Positions 24,601 to 35,400 of a stretch of DNA of 64,000 nucleotides are shown here, in pieces. The first letter of the stretch is position 1. Every line of letters begins with the position of its first letter. The stretch covers positions 12,866,657 through 12,930,656 of the forward strand of contig NC_080718.1 of the NCBI RefSeq assembly GCF_019097595.1. The letters run 5' to 3'. The notes beneath the pieces are model-generated. The model saw only the letters and a list, made by a program, of their open reading frames with translations. It made no database searches and was not told the DNA's origin. Made by a program: the position numbers and the translations under genes. The DNA is from Hemibagrus wyckioides (taxonomy: Eukaryota; Chordata; Actinopteri; Siluriformes; Bagridae).

Positions 24601-27470
24601 TGGGACGCCTGCCTTTATATGTATATGAATTTAATATAGACTTGGCTGGCCCTTTGCAGCTATAACAGCTTCAACTTCAACTGGGAAGGCTTTCCACAAG
24701 GTTTAGGAGTGTGTTTATGGGAATTTTTGACCATTCCACTAGAAGCACATTTGTGAGGTCAGGCACTGATGTTAGATGAGAAGGTCTGGCTCGCAGTCTC
24801 CACTCTAATTCATCCCAAAGGAGTTCTATCAAGTTGAGGTCAGGACTCTAAAGTTCCTCCACATCAAACTCACTCATCCATGACTTTATGGACCTTGCTT
24901 TGTGCGCTGGTGTACAGTCATGTTCGAAAAGGAAGCGGCTGTTCCCAAACCGTTCCCACAAAGTTAGGAGCATGAAATTGTCCAAAATGTCTTGGTATGT
25001 TGAAGCATTAAGAGTTCCTTTCACTGGAACTAAGGGGCCAAGTCTAACCCCTGAAAAACAACACCTGAATTACTTTTGGCAACATAGTGCATGTTGTGTG
25101 TAGTACAGTCAAAACCATCATACTAACACGCTACACAGAGTGCTATAACAATCAGCCATTCATGCCAGACAGTTATTTGAATGCAGCGGTATTAATAAAG
25201 CAGTATGCAGATTTGGATGTCGCTATCTTTTTAGAAACCAAAACAACAAGGAAGGAACCAAATGCTCTTTTATCTGTCAGGGAAATGACATAAATGACAT
25301 GAACAGAAAGAACACCACAATCCAAAACATTTTCTGCAAGAGAAAATATCTTTATTTCCTACATTACTTTCGAAACTTCACACATGTGTCATGGTCCGTT
25401 GGCATGAGTAATGGACATTACTGACTGTGGGTATGGGTGTGTGTGTGTGAGAGAGCGAGAGAGAGAGCGAGCGAGAGAGCGAGAGAGAGAGCGAGTTAAG
25501 GTAATCTCTTGTGTAATAGTTACAAAGCATGACCTCAGTGTTTTTCTGGTATTTTGGTGGAAAAATGAGTGCTTTATTTTCCTTCTTCATATATTAGAGA
25601 TTTATATATAAACCTCAGAGATTAGAGCTAGGAGATTCATTCACATTTGGAAAAATGTTTTTGCAACATGTATTATACGTTCAACTTTATCAAAAGTTTG
25701 CTCATTTCACGATAAACTACATAGTTGTTCAAATTAAAATGTTGTCAGCTTTCAGGGAATAAACTGAGAAAAATAAAGCTTATGGCTAAGTACATATACA
25801 GTGAGGGGAGGAATAAGTACAAATACTCCCACTACACATGTCCACTTCAGATTCACACACACACCATAACTTAATGTTCTTCTTAGAAGTATGAGCAAAA
25901 CACATAAAAAAAAAAATGGATAAATAAAGATTTTGAGGGGGGAAAAAAATAAGGGAAAGATCGCTCAGGCATGACAAGGAAGGGACAACAATAGCAACAT
26001 GAGCATTTGTTTCTACAGCTTCGAAGCATGAGAGAGAAGCTTTATTTACTTTATTTTATTGTATTGTATTTTCGCAACATGTTCCAATTTTTGCCCATTC
26101 CACTTGGCACATTGTATTAATTTCCCAAAATTTATGATGGACAAACTAATGCAGTCACAACTGAAATATATTCCATTCATTTTTTCACTGTATATACACT
26201 ATATTGCCAAATCATTGAATTCAGGCATTGTTTTTCAGGTGTTGTTTGGCCCCTTAGTTCCAGTGAAAGGAACTCTTAATGCTTCAGCATACCAAGACAT
26301 TCTGGACAATTTCATGCTCCCAACTTTGTGGGAACAGTTTAGGGATGGCCGCTTCCTGTTCCAACATGACTGCACACCAGTGCACAAAGCAAGGTCCATA
26401 AAGACATGGATGAGTGAGTTTGGTGTGGAGGAACTTGACTGGCCTGCACCTCAACCAGATAGAACATCTTTGGGATGAATTAGAGCGGAGACTGCGAGCC
26501 AGACCTTCTCGTCCATCATCAGTGTTGTATCAGGTTGAGGTCAGGACTCCTCCCCACCAAACTCCTTGTGCAGTCATGTTGGAACAGGAAGCGGCCATCC
26601 CTAAACTGTTCCCACAAAACTGGGAGCATGAAATTGTCCAAAATGTCTTTGTATCACTGGACCTAAGAGGCCAAACCAAACCACTGAATTCAATGATTTG
26701 GAGGGGTGTCCCAATACTTTTGGCAAGACAGTGCATCATAATGTGGTCTAAAACCGCGCAGAATGTCCATCTCTACTGAGTCTGTAGTAATTGTTGAGCT
26801 TTACTGTGACTGCTTCAGAAAAAAAGAGAGACATACAATCTTATAAAAGCTGAATTTAAAAAATCTAATGCTTTTTAATTTCATTAATGTACATTAAAAA
26901 CGAAGGCCTTGTACTTGAGCTGTACCTTTAGCTGAAATGGTCTCTAAACATTTCTTTAACCCAGAAAACCGTATGATTGAAGTCATGGAACATTATTTTG
27001 TTTTTAAGACCTTAATGCGAAAAAATAAATATAAATAATACGCAATTATGTGATTTAAATGTGAATTTTTGTGGCGGTTTATACGCCGGATGTCATTTTG
27101 CAGCTCTGGGATGATTTACTTTACATTAAAGCCTTACGGCTATAGAAAACAGGGGGAAAAAATAATACTAATTTTTTTAAAAAACAGTTTTAAGACTAAT
27201 GTCAGCTTTCAGCCAAAACAGAGAGAAACTAAGTCACTGAGGCAGACAGCTCGCGCTGAGAAATGAATGTTGTTGTTGTTGTTTTTAGATCAGCTTTGTG
27301 TTTCTGTGAGAAACGGAACTGGAGCTAAAATGTCTGTCAGCTAAAAGCTACTCACCAAACTCTTCCTCATCTTCCTGTGTTCTCAGCTCGGTCTCCGCAG
27401 ATCTGGGGTGCAGTGCACACTTCACCCATAAAGGCGCTAACGCGAGGCTCAAAACGACCACAAACTTCAT
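12601..27470 (-). CDS. adam17: ADAM metallopeptidase domain 17 (TACE), complete
   Basis: Membrane-anchored sheddase that releases TNF, EGFR ligands and other ectodomains. Nineteen coding exons: 27356-27470, 23737-23869, 23318-23451, 22959-23047, 22589-22766, 21838-21968, 20954-21040, 20498-20611, 19655-19799, 19469-19560, 19220-19372, 18740-18939, 18200-18303, 17619-17753, 16271-16401, 16084-16162, 14783-14871, 13762-13818, 12601-12963. They total 842 codons plus stop (human 824), and all phases agree. Residues: signal peptide about 1-19; cysteine switch KVCGY (Cys191); furin site RVRR 221-224; zinc site [11 protein letters not shown] 414-424; Met-turn VMYPIAVSG; disintegrin/EGF-like Cys-rich part; membrane-proximal domain; transmembrane segment about 681-702; tail ending SKETEC. 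The tail has eight consecutive prolines (744-751). No residue needed for activity is missing. The adam17a/b paralogue is not resolved. Confidence 0.97.
12876..12907 (-). repeat. adam17: Coding GGA/CCT microsatellite (poly-Pro of ADAM17 tail)
   Basis: An (AGG)n-like run on the plus strand encodes prolines 744-751 of the ADAM17 cytoplasmic tail on the minus strand, between the conserved MRIIK block and a Ser/Thr-rich stretch. Repeat-encoded homopolymers of this kind are prone to length change. Confidence 0.85.
14243..14695. mobile_element. Tc1-like non-autonomous element, family 2
   Basis: Starts TGGCCAAAGGTATGTGCACA and ends with the inverted counterpart CACAAACTTTTGGCCATATA. About 450 bp, no open frame, in ADAM17 intron 17. 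The internal text resembles broken Tc1 transposase DNA (CCTCTTCACCCAACAGTGCC region). Confidence 0.7.
14935..15030 (+). mobile_element. Right-end fragment of Tc1-like family 3
   Basis: GAAGAGTTGAAGCTGTTATA and the following bases match the 3' end of the copies at 24.6, 26.2 and 28.0 kb, ending CCCAAAATGTTTGGCAATAT. It is about 95 bp, truncated, and lies about 65 bp upstream of ADAM17 exon 17. Confidence 0.75.
15150..16010 (-). mobile_element. Degraded Tc1/mariner copy
   Basis: On the minus strand this reads like decayed transposase DNA, including a broken block similar to the second catalytic-Asp region (QxNDPKH-like, around 15290-15330), and the plus strand has CATTGTCCTGCTGGAAGATC, typical of such elements. 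No intact frame or convincing terminal repeats; the right end is near a short TA run at 15978-15994. Confidence 0.45.
16880..16980. repeat. AT-rich simple repeats (AAAT, AAT, ACA) in ADAM17 intron 14
   Basis: An (AAAT)n run, imperfect TA-rich text, an (AAT)n run and an (ACA)n run lie end to end at about 16880-16980, well away from the exons at 16401 and 17619. No coding sequence is seen in the intron around it. Confidence 0.8.
20351..20477. repeat. (TATAA)n pentanucleotide microsatellite
   Basis: About 25 units with one interruption (TAGAA) near 20446, located 21 bp inside ADAM17 intron 8 from its donor at 20498/20497. It is nearly pure A/T over 127 bp, and the Tyr/Ile-rich open frames are artefacts. 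Confidence 0.95.
24583..25089 (-). mobile_element. Tc1-like element, family 3, minus orientation
   Basis: Begins TATATTGCCAAATGTTTTGG and ends TTACTTTTGGCAACATAGTG. The inside is the reverse complement of a decayed transposase region that in the sibling copies reads [11 protein letters not shown] and SEFGVEEL. About 507 bp, not functional. Confidence 0.85.
25440..25497. repeat. GT then GA-rich microsatellite
   Basis: A short GT run followed by imperfect (GA/GC)n over about 58 bp in ADAM17 intron 1. Confidence 0.85.
26195..26736 (+). mobile_element. Fold-back derivative of Tc1-like family 3
   Basis: From 26216 to about 26520 it reads as the 5' half of the family, in sense: [11 protein letters not shown], then [15 protein letters not shown], then [10 protein letters not shown]. 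From about 26520 to 26735 it reads as the reverse complement of the same 5' half, so the two arms face each other; they are identical across GGATGGCCGCTTCCTGTTCC. The normal 3' half is absent. The open frame of about 100 codons at 26160-26478 is a transposase remnant only. Confidence 0.8.
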
Positions 27471-27720
27471 TCTATCTCAGTCTCACCTCACTCTCAGGAA
27501 TCCACCAGATCTCTCAGGAGATCATTTCCAGCTCGTGCTCTTTTGATTCGCACTCGAATTGGCTTTTCAAGCCGCACCCATGGTGATATTTGCGGTCTAC
27601 GTGTCTCTTAGTGTCTTCTCGTCAATTTTAGAAAATAAAATAAGCCACCATTTGCCAGAAATACTGTCTAATGTCCACTGAACTTCTCCGTAGGTCTGCT
27701 TCCGGATCAGAAATATTTAC
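27471..27720 (-). promoter_or_regulatory. adam17: ADAM17 5' UTR and promoter region
   Basis: Upstream of the ATG at 27470-27468. The minus strand has a CCAAT box at 27562-27558, about 90 bp before the ATG, and no TATA box; several CpGs lie between 27400 and 27620. The transcription start is inferred to lie at about 27490-27540. Confidence 0.5.
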
Positions 27721-27992
27721 CAGGATATGGTGCTTGATTCGATTTTTTTCCCACCCGTATTTTCACTGTGACCGGTTAGTGAGTCGTTCTTACAGACAGG
27801 AATGTGATTGGACGGACACAAAACACTTAACCAATCCCGGTGGAGAAGGCGGGATTCCACCGGAAAGCGGTAGGAAAAAACATTCCCTTTTTGCCGACGC
27901 TGAAAACACTGCCCCCTGTGGCTGATGTCGGGTATTACAACCGATGGAGTTAAAGAGGAATAGAGACAGGAATAAAAAAGATTTGAGTGGAC

Positions 27993-28436
27993 ATGCACTA
28001 TATTACCAGAAGTTTTGGGACACTCCTCCAAATCATTGAATTCAGGGGTTGGGCTTGGCCACTTAGGTCCAGTGAAAGGAAGTCTTAATGCTTCAGCATA
28101 CCAAGACATTTTGGACAATTTAATGCTTCCAACTTCGTGGGAACAGTTTGGGGATGACCCCTTCCTGTTCCAACATGACTGCACACCAGTGCACAAAGCA
28201 AGGTTCATAAAGATGTGGATGAGCGAGTTTGGTGTGGAGGAACTGACCTCAACCCGACAGAATACCTTTGGGGTGAAATGCCTGACCTCACAAATGTGCT
28301 TCTAGTGGAATGGTCTAAAATTCCCATAAACAGATTCCTAAACCTTGTGGAAAGCCTTCCCAAAAGAGTTGAATCTGTTATAGCGGCAAAGGGTGGGCCA
28401 ACTCCATATTAAATTCTTTCAGTAATATAGTGCAAG
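27993..28436 (+). mobile_element. Tc1-like element, family 3, upstream of ADAM17
   Basis: Starts GCACTATATTACCAGAAGTT and ends AGTAATATAGTGCAAG, in the same family as 24583-25089. The broken transposase middle ([20 protein letters not shown]) is readable over about 60 codons. It sits about 520 bp upstream of the ADAM17 start codon. Confidence 0.85.
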
Positions 28437-28599
28437 TTATTCAATTAGGTTTATATCACACTTAGAAAGACGAATGCAAACTTTTCAACCCATACATGGA
28501 GGCTTAAACCTCTCTTCTGTCCTCCGAGCAGTCTGTGGATCCGCACTGCGCAGTACGAAAACACTTTAAACTTTTATTTATTTACCGAATTGTGATAGA

Positions 28600-29500
28600 A
28601 GACTGGGTCTGTACATCTCCAAAACAGCTGGTCTTGTGGCGGTGTTCTTGGTATGCAGTGGCCACTACCTACCAAAAGTGGCCCACAGAAGAACAACCAG
28701 TGAAGCTTGGTTGCTCACTGTGTAACAGACCTATGAAGTGGGCAACCTACCATGTCAAGGTAAGATCACACCACGTGCCTGGAGCAGGAGATCCATGTCA
28801 GGAATTAGTATGGTCCAAGGGCTCACAATCCTCCGATTCCACAGCAGTCTAATGCCCTAACTAACTTCACAGCAAAACTGGCACCACTGTTCGAAGGCCC
28901 ACTCCGCATCAGTCAGAAGCTCGGCCCTGTGAATTACAGACTGGCTAAGTTAGATACTGGTGAAGATGCTGGAGTCTATCTGGGGTGAACTTACAACCCT
29001 TTCACACATGGGAATCTACTCTTTACAACAAATGTGCTGTTCCTGCTGCTGCAGAACAATTATATTCAAATCCCTTGGAGGATTTGTGCGCCCTTGGACC
29101 TAATTCCCAAAATGGATCTCCTGCTGCAGGTGTGATCTCACCTTGACAAGGTTGCCCACTTCATAGGTCTGTTACAACTGGCCTCATCTAAGCCATGTTC
29201 GTCCTTGGACCATGGCATTCATGCGACAGTAATTTGACATGTACCACCTACCGAAATATTACTGTAGATCATGAAGTGGCCTCTTTCTGCAGGATAATGT
29301 TCTAGGTGTCGACTTGGCCTTCAAATTCCACAGATCTTAATCTAATCAAGCATGTGTGGGATGTGCTGAATAAACCGATCTACTGATCTGATGTCTGATC
29401 TATGGAGGCTTTCCCTCACAACTTACAGGAGGATCTGTTGTCTTGGTCTTGTGGAATCCACATGGGTTAACCTACACAATATTAGACAGGCGCTTTTACC
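28600..29500 (+). mobile_element. Decayed Tc1-like family 1 copy, split by another element
   Basis: Left part (about 28612-28720) matches the CAGCTGGTCTTGTGG and AGTGGCC blocks of family 1; right part (29177-29500) matches its 3' transposase region (TCTTTCTGCAGGATAATG, then the GACTTGGCC, CAGATCTTAATC and ATGTGTGGGATGTGCTG blocks) and its ACACAATATTAGACAGGCG end. The 456-bp element at 28721-29176 interrupts it. Confidence 0.65.
28721..29176 (+). mobile_element. Inverted-repeat element carrying a gypsy integrase remnant
   Basis: Ends in about 48-52-bp inverted repeats: 28721-28772 (TGTAACAGACCTATGAAGTG onward) and 29129-29176, differing only by a few bases and a short indel. It starts TG and ends CA and is flanked by ACTG on both sides, a probable 4-bp target duplication. 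At about 28858-28985 the plus strand encodes the end of a Ty3/gypsy integrase in broken context (FTAKLAPLFEGPLRISQKLG, then VNYRLAKLDTGEDAGV), followed by a stop. No reverse transcriptase, RNase H or complete LTR was seen. It is a dead fragment. Confidence 0.65.
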
Positions 29501-30619
29501 GTTATGGATGATCATTGTAGATCTTCCTGATAACACCAATAAATGGTACAAATAAAATGAGAAATTCGTGTACAATTTCAGTCTTGATGGCACAGAGAAT
29601 AACAAATACACAATTTTTAAGGGACAAACTATAATTTCTTTTTATGTAGAACTTTACACACATGCAAATGTACAGGTTTACCATCCAAATGAAAAGGGGG
29701 TGTGCATTTATTTTTTTTTTGGATGATATTCAGAAAATACAATTAATATTTATTTCTATGATGTATCAAAATCAAACAAAATTACACGTTAAAGGAAGGT
29801 CATCTAATAGCAGTTTCTGGAGCAAGGTTACAACACTGCCAAAGACCCCCGAAATTACATAACAATGGTCATACATTCTCTCCTTATAAAGCAAGTGTAA
29901 GGGGTGGACAAATGTCTGGAATAGGCAAAGCTGGAGAGTTAAGACACAAAAATCTCACAAACAAACTAGCTACAAAAAGAGCTATAGGCATGCAGTAAAA
30001 AGAGAACCATAACTGTAAAACTGTACAAAAGAAACTCTCTCCAAGAGAGACATCACATTGCTGAACAAATAATATACATGTATATATCTGGGCAAGAGCC
30101 ATAATTGTTGCCTGTGTGGGGGAAACCGGCAGCTAGAATATTGTAGGTATTAAAGTGATGAAGTAAGATGAACATTTAACCAAATAAATCTAGTCATTTG
30201 GCTAATGTTCCTCAGTGTAGTCAGTGAACTCAAATAAAATCCCTGAATTGTATAGGATTTAAAAAAAAAATTAGAAGTACTACAAAAAAAAAAAAAAAAA
30301 GCATCTTAGCAAGCAAAAATCTCTTAACATTTCTTATAATGAGATTATTATAAATTACATGTTCAGCCTGTTCTTAGACACTTCTATGAATTTAAAGCTT
30401 GTAAAATTTCTTTAAACTTTCTAGAAATAAATGCTTACAATTTAAATAAATATCTGCCAGTCAAACAAGACTACATCAAGATTGAAATGAGTAAAATTGT
30501 CTAGAAAATTATTCAATATTCATATCATTTGCTGAGTGTAATCTTCGAATATAAAAAACTAGTCACATACTAATCTGATATATTCAAGAAATTCTCAGTT
30601 GCTAAGACGCTCATCTTTT

Positions 30620-30650
<31 letters not shown>

Positions 30651-32442
30651 CGCAAATCCATAATAAAACGAAGACATGCTGAGTCAGCCAGATGAAAAAT
30701 TTGGATCACAGAACAAGGGGGCCAAAATATACAAAGCACATATTTGCGTGTCAAGAACTCTTCCCTTTTTAAAAGCTGCTTGGCACAAATGTCATCTGTG
30801 GATGGCCCTGAAAACATATCTACATCGAAAAATTTAAAAAAATATCAGTGACAAACTGCTTCATTCAGGTAGACCTGAGAATAAATGACAGAAAACAAAG
30901 CTACAAGAGTGAGGGAGTTAGTGAGGTACTCAGAACTTAAGGCTAAAATGATCTTAATGCTGATCGCTACTCAAGAACGACATTAACCAATTAACAACGT
31001 GGAAAAAGATTTACTACTGCAAAAAAACAAAAACAGATGCTTTGTTATATTATTCTCTTAATATGGCACCTTTACTCGGTGAACACAGAAACAAAAGATC
31101 CACACGGCTCGAGCGAACTACATACTGTCCAGCTACATTAACACATTCTCATATCCTTGATGTGATGAATTCAGTTTTATTTATTTTTTGTTAATAAATG
31201 ACGTGGCATAAGAGCTTGACTACACATGCCCCCCTGTAAGTGCATGACAATTTTCTTAGAAATTATAATAAGTTTCTAATTGATACAGGCTTCAAAGTGT
31301 TTAATAGGAAGGTGACCCCGGCCCTCATCTGTAACATTCACGTCTGCAACACGTCCTGGTGTCCTGTCGGAGGTGCTGTTTCGCCTGCAGGACAAACAGA
31401 CCGCACAAACCACATCTCCAAGTTTCCAAACTTGCATAGATAAGACCTAAATTAGAATAAATCTAAAACAGTCTTGAGTTTAGAATCCCTGCCACGATGA
31501 CTGTTTTTATTTTTTTTTTATGTGGATTTTCTCTTTCAAGTCACACGAACGAAATGCACATGCAAGTGGCACTGGTTGCACTGTTCTATTAAAGGGATCT
31601 GTTTAAGGGAAGGTTTGAACGTCTGTCATCTTAAAAATATTTTTGGTGCTTGGAACTTGGGCCGTTTTACTAACATGCTTCGGTCAAATTTGTAAAGTGC
31701 TTTGTGAAGAATTTCACATGCTGTAAGAAAACCTAACCTGATACAAGGAGACGAAAGTAAAGGAAAAAGAAAAAAAAAAAGTCAGCTAGCAAGAAGTTTA
31801 GTAATGGTATGTAACAGAACCTCCTGCTAATAGCAGCAATGCTGATGTGAGTTAATCATTGCATTAACAACAAGAACACATGACCATGTGATTAAAAAAA
31901 AAAAAAAAAAAAAAAAGGGTTAAAAAGTAAACACCATGCTGTACATTTGATTAAAGACCCTACTCACACAGCAGGCTGTAAAGTGACCAAAGAGCCCCTT
32001 ATGTGTCCACGTGAGAAACCTGGTGTTGAGTGACCCAAGTGCTACTATACACACACAGAGCTACATGAAGTGCAGTGTGAGTATGTATTTCATTAATGAG
32101 CTCTCCACAAGCAGAACCACTATAATCCCAAAACCCCCGGCTAGAACAGGCATCAAGCTAAACAAGTCACGTCCCCTAAGAATCAGAACACCCCGAGAGT
32201 GCACGCTTGGCAACCCCACCGCTCTCATGTACTGTGTTACATCCAGCACATGTGTAAGGTCTTGCCTGGTGCCATCATGCCAGCGTGCCCACTATCTGCT
32301 ACCTGTCTCCTGGAATTGAGCCAAGTTGTGGCGTGAGATGGGTCGCAGCGCGGCTTCAAATGCACTCCAAGAGCTCCAAGCCGGAGTGTGTGGGGGGAGA
32401 GGAAAAAAAGAAAACAAAAAGAGATGGCAGCCGTGGCGTCCG
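29500..32442 (-). other. rnf144a: Probable RNF144A 3' UTR / intergenic
   Basis: 2.9 kb with no coding exon and almost no transposon sequence, directly downstream of the RNF144A stop. It holds A-rich runs (30270-30300, 31890-31915), a GT run (30624-30650) and several minus-strand AATAAA signals, for example around 29727-29755. Vertebrate RNF144A transcripts have long 3' UTRs and the lack of transposons fits that, but the end point cannot be fixed from sequence. Confidence 0.35.
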
Positions 32443-35400
32443 TTAAGTTGGTAAGGGGTCGTCGTCCCCTTTGCTGCACTTACACTTGCAGCACAGCACG
32501 AACGGTGTGGCCAGCAGCAGGAACGGAGAGGCTACTAGCAGGAGCAGGCCGAAACCAGCAAAGATACCGATGACCTGGAAACACATACACACACGGGTTA
32601 ATATCATCTTCAGGCAAAACAAACAGGACACAAAACTTCAATGCAAAGCTCACATACAGAAGGTGTCAACATTTTTATGAGCCCCTGAAGGATCATAAAC
32701 TAAGGCTACTCATTTTAGCCTATTCTTATATATTCAATCAAATGAACAGATCCCAAATAAATCTAAAACGATAAGAAAAATATTTAAAAAAAAAAAGAAC
32801 TGTTTAGTCTGTTCAATGTCTTTTCAACAGACATACAGTATGCCTCTACACTAGTGTAATTCCAAATTTTGACATTTATACACCTGATGTGTTTCTAAAC
32901 TGTTTTAGACACAGGTTTTAGAGCATGTGCTCAAAACTCCAAGGCTGAATACGAGCTGCTGCCTTTTTTTATTCAGCCCAGGAGGTTTGAGCTTGCCTCA
33001 TGCTCTAAAATCTGCTAATACCTGATATTTAAACTACCCCAACAGCTTTCTGCGCTTTCACAATGCCATCTAAAAAGGTGCATTCATTTCCTGTGCCACA
33101 AACTGAGCAACTGCAAAAGGACGTTTTTCTGTGTCTGTCACCCAAGGATGCTCGAGCACCATGCGTGACTCATTCTGAATTCACAGCGACTTGATTTGGC
33201 TTAGACCACGAAGGTTCTCAGGAGACCAGGATTCATAAACACACCATGGGAAAAGATATAATCTTGGTATTTCCTTTTATATACAACTTCAAGTTCCCAT
33301 CTCTTGTTAATCTGTTCACAGATGACTACAAATTCTTAGTGAAATGCGAAGAAAGGGCTCATGTGAAAGGAAAGAGAATCGGTAAAATGTCCTGCAGCTC
33401 TGCTCAGTGACGAGGGTGCAGTTGTAATACTGCAGAGACTAAGGTGGTGGTGTTGATGTCGACGTCGGCTCGTGGACTCCAAACTCCCTGTTGAGCAACA
33501 GATGGCTCTGCGTAAAAAAAACCCAACTTCAGCCCTTTTCGATGTGGACGTAAGCACTAAACTTAATCTGGATTCTAGGCACTGCATGTAGTTTAAATGT
33601 ACAACTAATGCGGTCTGTGAGACATTTTCAAATTTATTCAACAGGGAAAGTAGCTTCAGATTTAAAGTATGCGCTAAATAACAGTAGATTCTCGCTCTTG
33701 TAATAAAACGCTCCTTTTTTAAAACATTATCTGTATTTTCTTTGTTCAATTTTCATTCTGCTTCTTGCTAAGGTCATTAGCATGTCATGCCTTGTGTCAT
33801 TGTAATGAAAATGAAAAGAAAACAAGAACCCAGCACAGACTAGCATGCACAAAGAAGGCTATGTTTAGCACAGAATGTCTAAAAGATAACAGGTTTTGGA
33901 CATAACACTAGACTTGTATTGAAAATAGACAGACTCGTTTTGTGTAGGTCTGTAACACAGTGCCTCTAAATCCCTTACTTGCCTTCCCAGAATGATGTAA
34001 GAAAGCTGCATTACATACAGAATATATAAGGAATAAAGCATGGCTGGGTATGCAGTCAGAGGAATACAAGCTCCCTAGTCAAAAATATTAGCTTTTTGTT
34101 ATTTCTTTCCCCAACACTCAAAAAGGTAAAGCCTCTATTTTGCCTTAATAACAGCAGTAGTCCTGTCAGGTAAAGAGTTCAGCCCACTACTAACTGAGTG
34201 CACTGTTCAGTTTACTCAATTTTGAAAAGTCTTTTAGGATGGAGGTCCAGTAATTTTGGACATGAGTCACAGTTGGAAAAGAAATAGAAATAGCCTTTGT
34301 CTGTCACATTTACATTACAGCACAGTCAAATTCTTTCTTCACATATCCCATCCTAGGGGATTGGAGTCAGAGCACAGGGTCAGCCATGAGAGCCTTATTT
34401 TAATCACCTCCTACGTGAAACCGAACCATAGCAACGTCCGAACGACATTTTCCTTTTCATTCAAAGGAGCTCCGTCGACTCATTTGGTGATTCCCTGTGA
34501 ATCAGCTGTTGCCATGGAAACCATGATGAATTAATGTGTGAAATTTACCGTCACTGTTGATACTACCGTCTGAGCCGTGCTGTTGCAGAAGAATATGACC
34601 ACAAACAGAATTGTGAATTCAACATTAACGGTGATCCTATTGTATTTCCCAGTTGTCTTATTTTTTGTTAAATAATAATCAAATATGTTGCACATATTGC
34701 ATATGCATGCATGTGTTATTCTTTCTTATAAACGAGGGAGGTTGAACTCCGAGTTGAACTGAACAGAATCCCCTGGAGACACTGTAGAATAATTTGTGAT
34801 GTAGGACAACCTGTCATACTGTGAGTGGTACAATAAAAGGGTATTTAAACACAAATAACAGCTTATACTCTTACTAGGTGAGAGTATACTACAAACCTAG
34901 AATCAGCAGATAAATGGGTTTTGCACATATATATGTGCACGTGTGCTCTCCTCAGTGCTCTTTTCATAAAAGTAAAGGAGAAAATAACAGGGGGGAAAAA
35001 AAGGAGAAAGGAAGAGGAGGTGCCCACCTGTGTTCTGTGCCAAATCACAGAGGCTCTGGAGTGGCCCAGCTTGTTGCGGCAGGGTCCTTTATCGTAATGG
35101 ATCAGGAGGAAGTCGTCCTGTCAAACACAGGAGAGGGCGCTGTTTATCTCGGCGGGTGTGTGGGACAGTCGCACAAAAGGCTTGGGATGTGGCCACAGCA
35201 TGGCACGAGTGACAGGCACATGGCCACCAAGCAGCAATATAAGCATGCTAAGGATGTGTTTGTTCTGGGAAGCATGTGTGAGAGGATGCAAGATGGACAA
35301 GGTTAAAAAACACTTACGTCCAGAGACTCCAGGCAGTACCAGCAGAAAGCATGCTTGCAGTTCTTGCACATCATCTGGGCACATCCTTCGTCTCGCTCGA

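Larger units (their letters stand above)
23870..27355 (-). other. adam17: ADAM17 intron 1
   Basis: A 3.5-kb intron between the signal-peptide exon and the prodomain. It holds two Tc1-like family 3 copies (24583-25089 and 26195-26736), a GA-rich tract at about 25440-25497, and short TTTTA-type runs near 26045-26070. No further exon or gene is seen. Confidence 0.6.

Noticed and set aside
26059..26478. Novel 139-codon gene in ADAM17 intron 1
   Set aside because: The C-terminal two thirds is a Tc1 transposase remnant ([19 protein letters not shown]).
33336..33749. 137-codon open frame in an RNF144A intron
   Set aside because: No recognisable domain, no splice or codon support; likely chance.
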